Origin: Marisa cornuarietis
Lineage: Eukaryota > Mollusca > Gastropoda > Architaenioglossa > Ampullariidae
NCBI GenBank assembly: GCA_004794655.1
Contig: SMMW01000638.1
Location: forward strand, 62,001 to 126,000
Length of the DNA stretch: 64,000 nucleotides
Direction of reading: 5' to 3'
The notes under the pieces were generated by a model. It was not told the origin of the DNA. It ran no database searches and worked only from the letters and a program-made list of their open reading frames with translations. Position 1 is the stretch's first letter. The number at the start of each line of letters is the position of its first letter. A program made the position numbers and the translations under genes. This document shows positions 22,301 to 32,665 of the stretch, one piece after another.

Positions 22301-23049
22301 AGCTTTCTTCTATTTCAGGGACTCGTTGCTAGGCAGATATTTCGAGGTCTTGCATGCACTGCAGTGAGTTGTAGTCAGTTTGCTGAGTGAGTGAGTGAGT
22401 GCACAGACAGGTTTCTGTCCTGTGGAAGGCGGTCACGTGACAAACAGGGAGTTAGTACAGCCACCAGGGATAATTATTATCATCTTCCTACCTGCTGTGA
22501 AGATTGCTGCTGAGCATTATCGACACAAGGAGGATAAATCGCGTGGTTACACGGTATCATTCGAGAGTGATGTCCCTTCAGTGGCCCACAACAAATGTCG
22601 CAGACTTCACGATCTGCCACAAGAACTGTAGTCATAGTCGGAATTTCTGTTTCTGGGGACGATTCTGATGGTGTTATCAACCCCATTGCCTGTGCTGCCG
22701 ACGATGATTCTGATGGTGCGATGGACTCCATCATCTGTTGTGATGAGGATGATTCTGGTGATGTTATGGAACCCATCGCCTGTGCTGCCGGCAATGAATC
22801 TGATGGTGCGATGGACTCCACCATCTGTTCTGATGAGGATGATTCTGGTGATGCCATGGACCTCATCGCCTGTGCTGCTGGCGATGATTCTGATGGTGTT
22901 ATCGACCCAGTCGCCTGTTCTGTTGAGGATGATTCTGGAGCTGCTATAGACCCCATCATCTGTTCTGTTGAGGATGATTCTGGTGCTGCTATAGACCCCA
23001 TCATCTGTTCTGTTGAGGATGATTCTGCTGATGGTGCCAAGGATCCCAT
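18957..23049 (-). CDS. gene A: TRIM-like degenerate RING - B-box - coiled coil - C1q protein (3 exons, 712 aa)
   Basis: Exons on the minus strand are 22492-23049, 19990-21169 and 18957-19357. Splice sites are CAG|GTAGGA, TTTACAG|GAT, AAAA|GTAAGT and CCCCAG|GC. Phases are 0 and 1; the total of 2139 nt is 712 codons plus stop. Residues 1-135 are nine 15-aa Ser/Glu/Met repeats (MGSIAAPESSSTEQM type). The RING has Cys150, Cys153, Cys167, His169 and Cys175, but Tyr172 replaces one zinc-binding Cys. The B-box starts at Cys206/Cys209. A coiled coil follows, and C1q fills about 580-712. No exon with the last RING CPxC pair was found. The protein probably keeps B-box/coiled-coil assembly and C1q recognition while E3 ligase activity is weakened or lost. 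The ATG at 23049 is the first in frame after a stop 14 codons upstream. Confidence 0.83.
19441..19583 (+). mobile_element. decayed family 1 SINE body in gene A intron 2
   Basis: GGCAATGGTAGCTGACTCC, then GGTACCACCCTCGGTAA and GAAGTGAGGTCACTAACTC follow the body of the SINE at 17455 with many changes. The tRNA-like head is gone. The insertion lies about 85 bases upstream of the C1q exon on its coding strand. Confidence 0.55.
19990..21169 (-). CDS. gene A exon 2: B-box and coiled coil
   Basis: 1180 nt, phase 0 in and 1 out. B-box ligands are TCDVCDD, CLCVDC, HLCFQC, RHYHAKF and SSH. A Glu/Arg-rich helix follows (DLTAALSLMEEERSCLQRER and REIEEEMTAARDRRHQLQKM), as in gene B, then a Gly/Ser/acidic linker and a second short helix (VKIEEETVRLQEQVRNMLNM). 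It lacks the 14-residue repeat expansion of gene B. Confidence 0.88.
21170..22491 (-). other. gene A intron 1
   Basis: 1322 bases with an A-rich (AAAAC)n tract at about 22062-22130. No convincing second RING exon; a weak candidate at about 21520-21610 is discussed under rejected items. Confidence 0.6.
22492..23049 (-). CDS. gene A exon 1: 15-aa repeats and degenerate RING
   Basis: 186 codons ending CAG|GTAGGA in phase 0. The segment EVCDICCGPLKG ... MIPCNHAIYPPC aligns with PCSHTFCLPC of gene C, and the missing Cys is encoded TAT, one base from TGT. The long plus-strand frame over this exon is only the antisense of the 45-bp repeats. Confidence 0.8.
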
Positions 23050-23764
23050 CTCCTGTGCTGATGACGTTGATTCAGTTTGATGTTGTTACGGACGACGACA
23101 GGAGAGAAGTGAGCTTTTTATTACTTTGCTGTAGAGTGCGGTCAGTAAACGTTCTCTTCTGATTGGTTAAGACAATCACGTGAGTGTCACTGAGCATGGA
23201 AACAGAGAATCTCGTGGCAGGTTTCTTAAAGAAGATCATCTTACTTCACACTAATTAAGGTTATATACTCTAGTGACATGTAGCTGTTACCATCGAAAGC
23301 TGACTTGTCGAGCACTGATCTTACAAGACAAGCCAGCAGCTTACATTCACACACACACACACACAGAAAACTGAGCTAAAAGCCATTAAAGCTCACTCAC
23401 CTGACTCACCTGAGCGGGAGACGTCAGTGACGTATTGAGTGACGTACAAAGTCACGTACTTAGTAACGTGAGACATCAGGAGTCGCACCGCACTACAGAC
23501 CAGCAGCCTTTCATGAGTGACCTTCGACCTGCGCAAGACAGAAATAGCTTAGCTTCAGAGGTATTGTTGCATCGGACATGACACAAAGGATAAAAGAAGT
23601 AGGTGGTTGTCTACAAGACGTTCAGATGATAAATGTGTCTTCGTCTCACGAGAGTTTGTCAGATGATCACAATGTCTGTACCGACAACAGGTGTCTGGAA
23701 ATACAACTCGGACACTTCTCTCAAAATCCCCTCAACTCTCGTTAATCTCAACACGCGCTGCTCG

Positions 23765-23965
23765 CTCACTCAGTGTCCACTCGGTCAGTGAGCCTTCACT
23801 CGGTGTCCACTCGGAGAGTGAACATCCATTCCATCAATGTCCAGTCAGTGTCCACTCGGTCAGTCGGTGCTCAGTCGGCCAGCACGCCTTCTCTCCATCA
23901 CTGTCCTCTCAATCATCGTCCTTTTCATCGATGTCCACTTCACCTGTCACACATCGTCTTTCCGG
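23765..23965. repeat. irregular ~20-bp minisatellite
   Basis: Imperfect repeats around CAGTGTCCACTCGGTCAGTG. The Ser/Val-rich open frames across it are translations of the repeat. Confidence 0.75.
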
Positions 23966-24042
23966 TCAGTCAGTGTCCACTTTACAAGGTATTGTGGCTG
24001 AGGACAGGTGGTCTGTATGTCCCACTTCAAGATATCACATGA

Positions 24043-24043
24043 C

Positions 24044-24084
<41 letters not shown>
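24043..24084. repeat. (GACA)n microsatellite
   Basis: About ten perfect tetranucleotide units. Confidence 0.95.
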
Positions 24085-24342
24085 AGGAGAACGGCATCAA
24101 AGCAAATTAAACTTCATATGGAAAGTAATTTACAGCCAGGAAAAATATTTGCTATTTGGTATTTGCCGCTGTAGCAGGCGAGGGAATTCTAGCAATAATT
24201 ATATTGTCAGGAAGAGATTTTGTAAGATTTTATGTACACGGTAAACACATTATTTGACTGGAAAGTAAATTTTTTTGTATCAAAGTTGAATATGGGGAAA
24301 ATTACTTTTAAATTACCGCCCCTAACGCTGGTATTTAATGTT

Positions 24343-24410
24343 TTATATATATATTTATATATATATATATATGCGTGCGTGCGTGCGTGCATGTGTGTGT
24401 GCGTGCATGC

Positions 24411-24447
<37 letters not shown>

Positions 24448-24452
24448 CGCGC
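24343..24452. repeat. (TA)n(TG)n compound microsatellite
   Basis: TATATA followed by GCGTGCGTGC and a pure GT run. Frames here are not genes. Confidence 0.95.
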
Positions 24453-25423
24453 GTGCTGTTTTGTTTATCTTCTGTAGCTGAAATATAAAATTTCTTCAAG
24501 GTTACTGACTTTTTTTTAAAGAGCTTTCTGGTTTTCCAGAGCAATTTGCTGGAGTAACGAAAGGTCCCCAGTGAAGTGAGTGAATGAGTAACGAGCAAAT
24601 GATTGAGTACAAGTGTGTGCACGCACTGAGAACAGAACAGACAACTGAATGCATGAATTAATGACCAGATAAAGAATAAGTAAATAATACACTATTTCTA
24701 CGAGCCCATGGACTCACAAATACATCTACTGATGCACCTCTTTATACACAGAATACACACATCTTGACAATTTGAGCGACTGTGGCGGCTACACGCACAC
24801 ACGCACACGCAGTGCCACCTTATTTATTGATAAAACATCTAGCAGCAGATAAAGACTTTCTACGTATATTTCTAGGAAATAACACAACTTTCGTCAAAAA
24901 ATAATTTTCAGAATAACGGGAACTAGATTAATTAAAGTGGCGGTAAAAAAAAAATTAAAATTCGCTTCAAATTTCGTTGTAAAAATTATCATAGAAGTCA
25001 ATAAGACCTGTTATATAAACTCTGGTGAGCTGCTGCTGCTGGTGCACACCATTCATCATTCCACTGATTCTTATTTCTCCCTCTTGTTTGTTTATGGACT
25101 TGTAATCTTATATATGATGTATGCTGGGTCAATGTCATTAGACTCAGTAACTGAAAATGTCAGTTGCCATGGTCACCTAGCTACAGGAAATGTGTCTGAG
25201 GTAAGTCTTGGAACACTTGCAAAACCCAATGTTATAGACATGTTTCAACTAAAGTATTTTCCACAAATCAAATGGGCCTGATTCTGAGCAAAGTCTCAAC
25301 AACTGTTAAAACTGGAATTGTGCTTTAACCAGGCCGCAGGTGAACAAACCAGTTTGTTGAGTGACGACTTAGAGATGACGATGTAAACAGTATCCTCTAC
25401 TGACGATCTTGCTGTTGTCAGCG

Positions 25424-26470
25424 ATGAGTGTCACAACACAATTGGATGCTAACTATCACAACATCACACTTCTCCCATCCGCAGAGAGGTCACGTGATCT
25501 GATGACCAAGGAGACTTACGAGATCATAAACGATGTTCTCAGCGGGTATCTAACACTTGTCATATCGCTAGTCGGTATTCCCGCCAACTTGGTCACGTGC
25601 TTGGTCTTCTGGCGCCAGGGTGTGCGGGACCGCATGAACCTCTGTCTCTTCTGTCTGGCCATGGTGGACTTGCTGTACCTGGTGCCCGTCCTCAGTGTCG
25701 GACCATTTCTTCATCTCGCTCGTAACACCAGCTCAAAAGAATACACTCTAAAGATTCTTACAGCCACCACAGGCTTAATCTTTGGATTTCGTGCGACCTC
25801 GGGTTATTATAATATGATCATCGCGGTAGAAAGGTGCGTGTGTGTCGTGTTTCCACTCAAAGCCGCTTCACTCGTACGCACTGGCACTATGGGGGTGTTG
25901 CTGGCTGTGTGCTTTATCTTAATACAACTGGGATACATTGTTGTTCCTCTCGAGTATAATGTCGTTAGCATTGAAGTAGGAGGGATTGTAGAATGGCAGC
26001 TTGTGCCGACAAAACTGTTTCTCGACAACCAGGAGCTGTTTCGATCTGTAGAAATGTCAATCTTGACATTGTCACTGCCACTCATTACCTTTTTCGTAGT
26101 CCTCATTACAGCTGTTATCACCGTCATCAAGCTGACAGCAGCGCTCAAGTGGCGAGAGAAGACGAGTTCCACGAGCAGCCAGAAAGTTAGTCACCAGACG
26201 GCGCTGACAAAGATGATTCTGCTCGTCTCTTTTATCTACATCTGTTCCATGGTTCCTAGTGTCTCACTGACAATTACCCGACTACTTGTTTACGACTTTT
26301 CACCTAATGGTCGTTATTATTATTTGTTCATGGGCGTTACTGTCGTTGCCAGCGTCTGCCCAAGATTCCACAGCGCCTCCGGCTTCTTCGTCTACTACAA
26401 CAGGTCGTCACGGTTCAGGTCTGTCCTGGTTTCTTTGTGTTACTGTAAGCGTGTCAGCCTAAAATCTTAA
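25424..26470 (+). CDS. GPCR1: intronless class A 7TM receptor, gastropod chemosensory type (348 aa)
   Basis: I chose the ATG at 25424; an upstream TTG in frame is not needed. A short outer N-terminus has an N-glycosylation site (HNITLL). Seven hydrophobic helices follow. TM1 holds GIPANLVTCLVFWRQG with the conserved Asn. TM2 has LCLFCLAMVDLLYL. TM3 ends AVERCVCVVFP, an ERC in place of DRY. A basic loop follows TM5 (KLTAALKWREKTSS). TM6 is MILLVSFIYICSMVP, without the usual Trp. TM7 FHSASGFFVYY replaces NPxxY and is followed by RSSRFRSVL (helix 8). The TM3/ECL2 disulfide cysteines are absent. The single exon and tandem relatives fit gastropod chemoreceptors such as those described from Aplysia; the ligand is unknown. 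Confidence 0.9.
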   Translation: MSVTTQLDANYHNITLLPSAERSRDLMTKETYEIINDVLSGYLTLVISLVGIPANLVTCLVFWRQGVRDRMNLCLFCLAMVDLLYLVPVLSVGPFLHLARNTSSKEYTLKILTATTGLIFGFRATSGYYNMIIAVERCVCVVFPLKAASLVRTGTMGVLLAVCFILIQLGYIVVPLEYNVVSIEVGGIVEWQLVPTKLFLDNQELFRSVEMSILTLSLPLITFFVVLITAVITVIKLTAALKWREKTSSTSSQKVSHQTALTKMILLVSFIYICSMVPSVSLTITRLLVYDFSPNGRYYYLFMGVTVVASVCPRFHSASGFFVYYNRSSRFRSVLVSLCYCKRVSLKS

Positions 26471-26950
26471 ATTTTTAAAACAGTAAAGATAGCATAGTTA
26501 GCCAGTAATGTTAGGAAGTTTCATGATATATCAAGTGGAAACTATATTATAGCATTACAGTAATCCAGCGCTTGTAGCCAACAATAGTTCCTCTGTCTGA
26601 GAAGGTCTCGGGAAAACTCTTGTGAAAAGACGCTTTTAAGGGAAATACATTTCTGATGGAAAGAAATCTCTTACTTGTCAAAACCGTTTGATGTTAATAC
26701 AAATATAAACATGATTCAAATAAGGGGCTTAACGAAAGTTTCACTTCGCGACATGTAGGCAATATTTCCCAGACTGAAAATCCTCCTCCCTCATGAAATT
26801 TTTTGTAGTGCGAGGATCTTTCCAGATCAAGTACATACCCACACCTACCGGACTCGGTGCATCATATATAGAAGAGAGACAATGACAATAACAATTTTTT
26901 TTATTTCGGAAGGCCCAGGTCAGTAGGCTCAGGTCGGGAGACTCGCGCTA
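26471..26950. other. 3' flank of GPCR1
   Basis: AT-rich DNA with no gene or recognised repeat. Confidence 0.5.
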
Positions 26951-26959
26951 ATAACTCTT

Positions 26960-27250
26960 AAAAATTGTTTCACTTTGCCCTCCCCTAGATATTCCCAGAC
27001 AAATCCAAGAACGTAGCGGTAAAGTACGAACTCATTGATAAATAGTGAGAATAAAACAGGACTACACATTTCATCTTGATTCAACCCCCCCCCCTAGGAC
27101 ATTCAAAGTAGTCTGTCAGCCCACACTCTAGCTTTTGCATGCTCTTAATCACTACGAGTAGTTTGTCTTGAATACCATTCTTAAAAACACATTCTAGTGT
27201 TTATCTCTTGTAACAAAGTCAAGTGCACCACCAACATCTCACACAGATTG
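26960..27250 (-). pseudogene. decayed non-LTR reverse transcriptase fragment
   Basis: On the minus strand two RT blocks can be read across frameshifts: GGALDFVTRDKH (like the catalytic motif A region of LINE RTs) and, about 150 bases on, QDEMCSPVLFSLFINEF (the QGxxLSPxLF motif). Stops and a run of G interrupt it. The remnant is too short to assign a clade. Confidence 0.55.
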
Positions 27251-27344
27251 CGAACAAACACGCAGCCAGTGCCCACAGTTGAGCACCAGACGAGGAGGTT
27301 TATGACAATAAAGTACAGGGCAGCCTGAGAGCTGAATAACTGCT

Positions 27345-27680
27345 GTAATAGAGCCTGAATACAGTAATACAGCAATAAAATAATAAAGCCTGAATACAGT
27401 AATACAGTAATAAAATAATAAAGCCTGAATACAGTAATACAGTAATAAAATAATAAAGCCTGAATACAGTAATACAGTAATAAAATAATAAAGCCTGAAT
27501 ACAGTAATACAGTAATAAAATAATAAAGCCTGAATACAGTAATACAGTAATAAAATAATAAAGCCTGAATACAGTAATACAGTAATAATATGATAAAGCC
27601 TGAATACAGTAATACAGTAATAAAATAATAAAGCCTTAATACAGTAATACAGTAATAATATAATAAAGCCTGAATACAGC
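27345..27680. repeat. 35-bp minisatellite (about 9 copies)
   Basis: Units starting AAGCCTGAATACAGTAATAC with a 35-base period. The 147-aa minus-strand frame over it (LYYCIQALLFYYCITVFR) is a repeat artefact. Confidence 0.95.
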
Positions 27681-27840
27681 AAACTCTAAATACAGTTGTT
27701 TGTCGTCAGAACGCGGAGCATAACATTAATCCTACGGAACTCAAAGTAAGCAGACAGACGAACTGACATAGTGACAGACAGCAACATCCTGTTCGTCGAG
27801 GGTACATCAGCAGATGACCACGAAGCCAACCATTTGACTT

Positions 27841-28015
27841 CACGCAGCGGTTAGCGCCTGTCACCAATACAGTGAAGGTTGACTGTCCTGGGTTCAGTTC
27901 TCGTCTCGGGCACGCTGTTCTTTCTCTGCATGTGGCATCTGTTTACAGGGCTGGCTGCCTTGCCGTGATATAGCCTTAGTTACTGACTCGGCGTAAAACA
28001 CCGATTAAAAAAAAT
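27841..28015 (+). mobile_element. tRNA-derived SINE, family 2
   Basis: Head with A-box-like GCAGCGGTTAGCGCCTG and B box GGGTTCAGTTCTCG (about 27889). The body contains TGCATGTGGCATCTGTTTAC and ends GGCGTAAAACACC with an A-rich tail. A related copy is at 38450. Confidence 0.7.
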
Positions 28016-28397
28016 AATATAAAAAAATTTTGACCATTTTTACTCCAGCTGCCATGTTGGTATGAAAAAGGACAAAATCGAACAAACAACTGAATGTAAA
28101 AAACCTGCATAACATGCGTAGTAATTGTTTGCACATAGGTGTAATACATATCGGAGAAATTGTATGATCCTATCTTATCTTTACTAAAAAATAAGCTGGC
28201 GCCAAAGAATATTGTTGTTCACACAACTCTAGTTCACATTCCACATGTAAGGGGAGATGACTGTTATCGGTTCTTTTGTGTATTACACATTATTGTGACT
28301 TTTCATGTCTGTGCCTCCCAAAAGAATATAGTTTCTCTCTTAACATATAAAAATCGCAATATTCTTCGATTTTCAAGTTATCAACAACATTAACAAC

Positions 28398-28445
28398 ACA
28401 ATAATAATAATAATAATAATAATAAGAAGAAGAAGAAGAAGAAGG
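28398..28445. repeat. (AAT)n/(AAG)n microsatellite
   Basis: ATAATAATA followed by AAGAAGAAG. Confidence 0.9.
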
Positions 28446-29769
28446 AGAACATGTGTTCCCCCAACAGCAGGTGTCAGGCAAGGAGAGACTGACTGACTTA
28501 CTCACTGACTGATGTACATATTTCTCCTAAAGAGCAATGAAAGTCATCTACTTATCTGGCACTTGTGACATCACTTATTTTGTGAAAAATTATAAAGATG
28601 TAAACATACAAATATTTTGGTAGCCATTGACATTTGCGTATACGTGTATACACTTGAACGCTTAAGTAGAATATTTTATTTTCATTTAGACTTAACTGTC
28701 CTCAGATCGCTGTCTATACTGTGATATATATATATATATATAACGGTCCCTATTGGAACAACATGGATGCCTGGTTTCTTGCCGGTAACTTTACTGGTCT
28801 ACCATCAGAACCATTCGCCCTTCACATGAACATTTAAAGTTGACGAGGATCATGATGTTAGTGAAAAACAAAGAACTGATGGCAACAGATGTTTGTTGCT
28901 TAAAGATTGTGGGATACAAGGATCATGTTGTAAAATAAGAGTATATTTAATGTTTTATACACTATGTTCGTTTAAAATAATAATATAGATAGTGTATACT
29001 TTATGGTAAATTAAGCAGTATTGTATTAATTATATTATATTCAATGAAAGAGACATCATTTCGTGTGAGCATTTAACCATAATACAGAGAGGCGACGATT
29101 TTAAAGTGTACTTATTAAACCTCCACCCAATGCCAGTATCTTTGTTTAATGCTTTGATAAATTAGTCAATGGAATACAATTTGACGGCTCTCTTCAACTG
29201 ATGTGAGTCGTTAAACGATGAAAATATCGTCCGCTTGAAGATGAGGACGAGAACAAAGACACTCATGTACCTGTGTTCAGTAGTTGGACAGACAGGACAA
29301 GCAGGGAAGCCGGGAGCCAGCACAGGCCCCGGGGCAGGCCTCTCCGGGCCCCTTGTAACTGTAATTGTATTTTCCCCAGTATGTAATAATATGTTTACAA
29401 TTTTCTTGTCAGTATCTACATTTCAGTCAGTAATGTGATATACACTGCCAACATTACGACAAAGGCATCAGGATCTATCTACATCATTACTTGAACATAG
29501 AGCTGTTTACACGTGAGTGGTTAGTAACTGAGGAAACCTGATGGTAAACGATCAAACTTGTAGTACCCCTGTCCATAAGAAAAACACCCCCAGAGTGAGG
29601 AATATTACGTTTATTTAAAAGAAAGAGAAAAAAAGAAGAAGGAAAATAATCCACTATGGCCGGGCACCCTTCATAGCCGCTCCCCGGGTACACCAGACCC
29701 CCCCCCCTCCTACACCCCTTCTCATCAGGCCTGAGTACAAGTCACAGACAGTCAATCGTCAACATCAAA

Positions 29770-29965
29770 CACACAGGAATCGTTGGTTAGTGAGTCTGTA
29801 CGACTGTCAATCAAAGACAGGGTAATCGTTGGTTAGTGAGTCTGTACGACTGTCAATCAACGACAGGGTAATCGTTGGTTAGTGAGTCAGTACGACTGTC
29901 AATCAACGACAGGGTAATCGTTGGTTAGTGAGTCTGTACGACTGTCAATCAGACACACTAACGGT
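29770..29965. repeat. 46-bp minisatellite (about 4 copies)
   Basis: Units with GTAATCGTTGGTTAGTGAGT and CTGTACGACTGTCAATCA. The homologous place in copy 2 (41040-41225) carries a 45-bp array built from a different variant of the same unit. Confidence 0.9.
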
Positions 29966-30539
29966 TTGTCTAACAAACCTGTACGGCTGTACATCAACGA
30001 AGAGTTTTCCTTACTACATCACATACAAAATGCATTAGTGAGATAATTTTATTGATATGAAAACATTATTTTCACAGAGAAAATCGCTGATAACGATAAC
30101 ACAGGAAGCGGAAACAGAAAGAATTTAACGTTTATTTTCTGTTTCTGTACATCAGAGACTCAAGACCATGACAGTATTTTGCTGTGGAGAAATAAAGATT
30201 ATTCTACACATGTAAACATTTAATTTGTTCACATTAACAAAAAACCTTTCTAAATAAATGCAGCAAGTAAGCATTACACATTGACATTTGATAATAAAGT
30301 TCTGCTTTGTATATTGTTTTCTCTGCATTGTTCGGCGTATGTTCTGCGAATGGTACAATCGCTATATATATATAATTATATATAAATATATTATACATTG
30401 GAACAAATCTATATTTATTTTATAACATTTGTCAATCACAACACCACATTCTGCAGTTTACAGTATCTCAGTGTCATAATGTTGCAAAATGTTGATATCA
30501 GTGTCGCTGTGAGGCCTGTATAATATTTACAGTGTATCA

Positions 30540-31350
30540 TGTGTGTCACTGTGAGAGATGTGAAGTGTTTACACTGTATCAGGTGTGTTTCACTGTGAGA
30601 GATGTGAAGTGTTTACAGTATATCAGGTGTGTGTCACTGTGAGAGATGTGAAGTGTTTACAGTGTATCAGGTGTGTCACTGTTAGAGATGTAAAGTGTTT
30701 ACAGTGTATCAGGTGTGTCACTGTGAGAGATGGGAAGTGTTTACAGTGTATCAGGTGTGTCACTGTGAGAGATGTGAAGTGTTTACAGTGTATCAGGTGT
30801 GTCACTGTGAGAGATGTGAAGTGTTTACAGTGTATCAGGTGTGTCACTGTGAGAGATGTGAAGTGTTTACAGTGTATCAGGTGTGTCACTGTGAGAGATG
30901 TGAAGTGTTTACAGTGTATCAGGTGTCACTGTGAGAGATGGGAAGTGTTTACAGTGTATCAGGTGTGTCACTGTGAGAGATGGGAAGTGTTTACAGTGTA
31001 TCAGGTGTTTGTCACTGTGAGAGATGTGAAGTGTTTACAGTGTATCAGGTGTGTCACTGTGAGAGATGGAAAGTTTTTACAGTGTATCAGGTGTGTCACT
31101 GTGAGAGATGGGAAGTGTTTACAGTGTATCATGTGTGTCACTGTGAGAGATGGGAAGTGTTTACAGTGTATCAGGTGTGTCACTGTGAGAGATGGGAAGT
31201 GTTTACAGTGTATCAGGTGTGTCACTGTGAGAGATGTGAAGTGTTTACAGTATATCAGGTGTGTGTCACTGTGAGAGATGTGAAGTGTTTACAGTGTATC
31301 AGGTGTGTCACTGTGAGAGATGGGAAGTGTTTACAGTATATCAGTGATGT
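30540..31350. repeat. 42-bp minisatellite (about 19 copies)
   Basis: Units GTGTGTCACTGTGAGAGATG ... TTTACAGTGTATCAG. The period of 42 leaves several frames open on both strands (for example VRDVKCLQCIRCVT, 14 aa per unit), which explains the 229-aa and other frames. It is absent from copy 2 of the duplication. Confidence 0.97.
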
Positions 31351-31672
31351 GTCATTATATCAGTTCTGGTAGCCCAACTCTTCTCCAAGTGAACCACAGC
31401 CGGTTGTCGGTCATGAACACGAAGGGGCTGGACCCTGGCCGGTTCTATCGTCGTGGAAGTTTTCGCCCGCTGAAGCCGTGTTAGCATAATGATGCTGTGT
31501 AGGGGTTAACTCCCTTCATCTTTCCCAAGATTTGCGGAAACAATACGTAAACCCAGGCGCACTCATCTCATATTATTCTGTATCACGTATCATTATGTTT
31601 GTCTCATTTATCAATTGCTCTCTGGGATAGATATAATAGTGTGCTCTCTCTCTTAGTTTTTTTTTTGAATCA

Positions 31673-31674
<2 letters not shown>

Positions 31675-31727
<53 letters not shown>
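31675..31727. repeat. (CA)n microsatellite
   Basis: About 50 bases of CA. Confidence 0.95.
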
Positions 31728-32599
31728 TTAAGGAACAACCGCAAAGCACTGACAGGACGCATACAGTACACACTGACCACACGGAGTTCCTCACGTGTTC
31801 TTTCACACAACAAAGTACTGAGATCTGCTCGTGGACTACTAGTTCTGTTAATTTCGGGGGGGGGGTCAAACTTGTCGTTATAGGGTAGCAGCAAAACTTC
31901 ACCAATTTCAAATACTGGTCCAACTCTCAAAGAATTTCGAACAGTGTCACATCAACATCTCTAGTAACTAATTACAGTCTACGTAAACCACTTCAATAGC
32001 ACAGGGTGTTCTAATCAATATGTCAGCATCCAGCGTGAATAAATATATGAAAACAATCAAGAATAAATATACTTTCAATAACGTAGATATCTCTCACTTT
32101 CCAATCAATCGTCTTCAATAAACAACTCATCTGTCTGTTAGTCTAACCCTCTACCAATGTTCTAATCAAACAGTTCTCCAACAAGTGATCAGAATGGGAA
32201 ATACTAAAATCCTGAGACGATATTCTTATTTAGACCAAAAATTATCAAAACACACTGTCACAGTCCGGTCTGAATTCACGCACTCACTGACATACACGAG
32301 AGTTATCTCCCTTGACACGATTGTTTTCACCAGTTGTCTGCGCGACTCGTAGATGACCGACTGTTCAACTCCTCTACTCCGATTGACGAGGCACACACAT
32401 CTGCCTGAAAACCACACACTCCTTCACTCGTCTATGAGGATGGACACGTGCACATAAAGCACTTCTGTCGATGCCAGACTCCGCTACTGGGGGTTCCCCC
32501 CCCCCACTACTTCCTTGTTGACTCCACGTAGCAGGTCGGTAGACTATATATACTACAAACACCAGGTGGACGAAATGCACTCTTCTGCTGGAGACACTA

Positions 32600-32665
32600 T
32601 ATATAATAATAGTGAAGATTTTTATAGCGCATATTCACACTCGTAGATATATATATATATATATA
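32600..32665 (-). mobile_element. 3' end stub of an L2-like LINE (family 2)
   Basis: ATAATAATAGTGAAG followed by TTTTATAGCGCATATTCACA, the same 3' terminal signature as at 53395 and 63030, then a TA run. Only the terminus is present. Confidence 0.55.

Larger units (their letters stand above)
23050..25423. other. intergenic region between gene A and GPCR1
   Basis: Contains the putative promoter side of gene A, a Ser-rich minisatellite (23765-23960), a (GACA)n tract (24043-24084) and a TA/TG microsatellite (24343-24452). A small frame at 24937-25281 matches nothing known. No further exon of either gene family was seen. Confidence 0.6.
28020..32170. repeat. segmental duplication, copy 1
   Basis: Colinear homology to copy 2 (38110-42099, continuing at 46136). 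Anchor pairs: 28240-28345 with 38185-38280; 28728-28930 with 38917-39140; 29062-29300 with 40782-41000; 29980-30090 with 41270-41370; 31757-31850 with 41745-41845; 32060-32160 with 42005-42099. Each copy follows a GPCR in the same orientation, so receptor and 3' flank were duplicated together. Confidence 0.8.

Noticed and set aside
22595..23080. Plus-strand 161-aa Asp/Ser-rich protein
   Set aside because: Exact antisense of the 45-bp repeats in gene A exon 1, which has RING homology and good splice sites.
24207..24622. His/Thr- or Val/Cys-rich proteins around TA/TG repeats
   Set aside because: Low-complexity translations of microsatellites; the same applies to the frames at 4.0-4.3, 5.1-5.7, 7.6-7.9, 31.6-31.9 and 48.3-48.6 kb.
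27239..27682. Membrane protein from the 147-aa minus-strand frame
   Set aside because: Translation of the 35-bp AT-rich minisatellite.
30585..31372. Cys-rich secreted protein encoded by the 229-aa frame
   Set aside because: The frame is the 42-bp repeat translated; other frames and the opposite strand are equally open, and there is no signal peptide.
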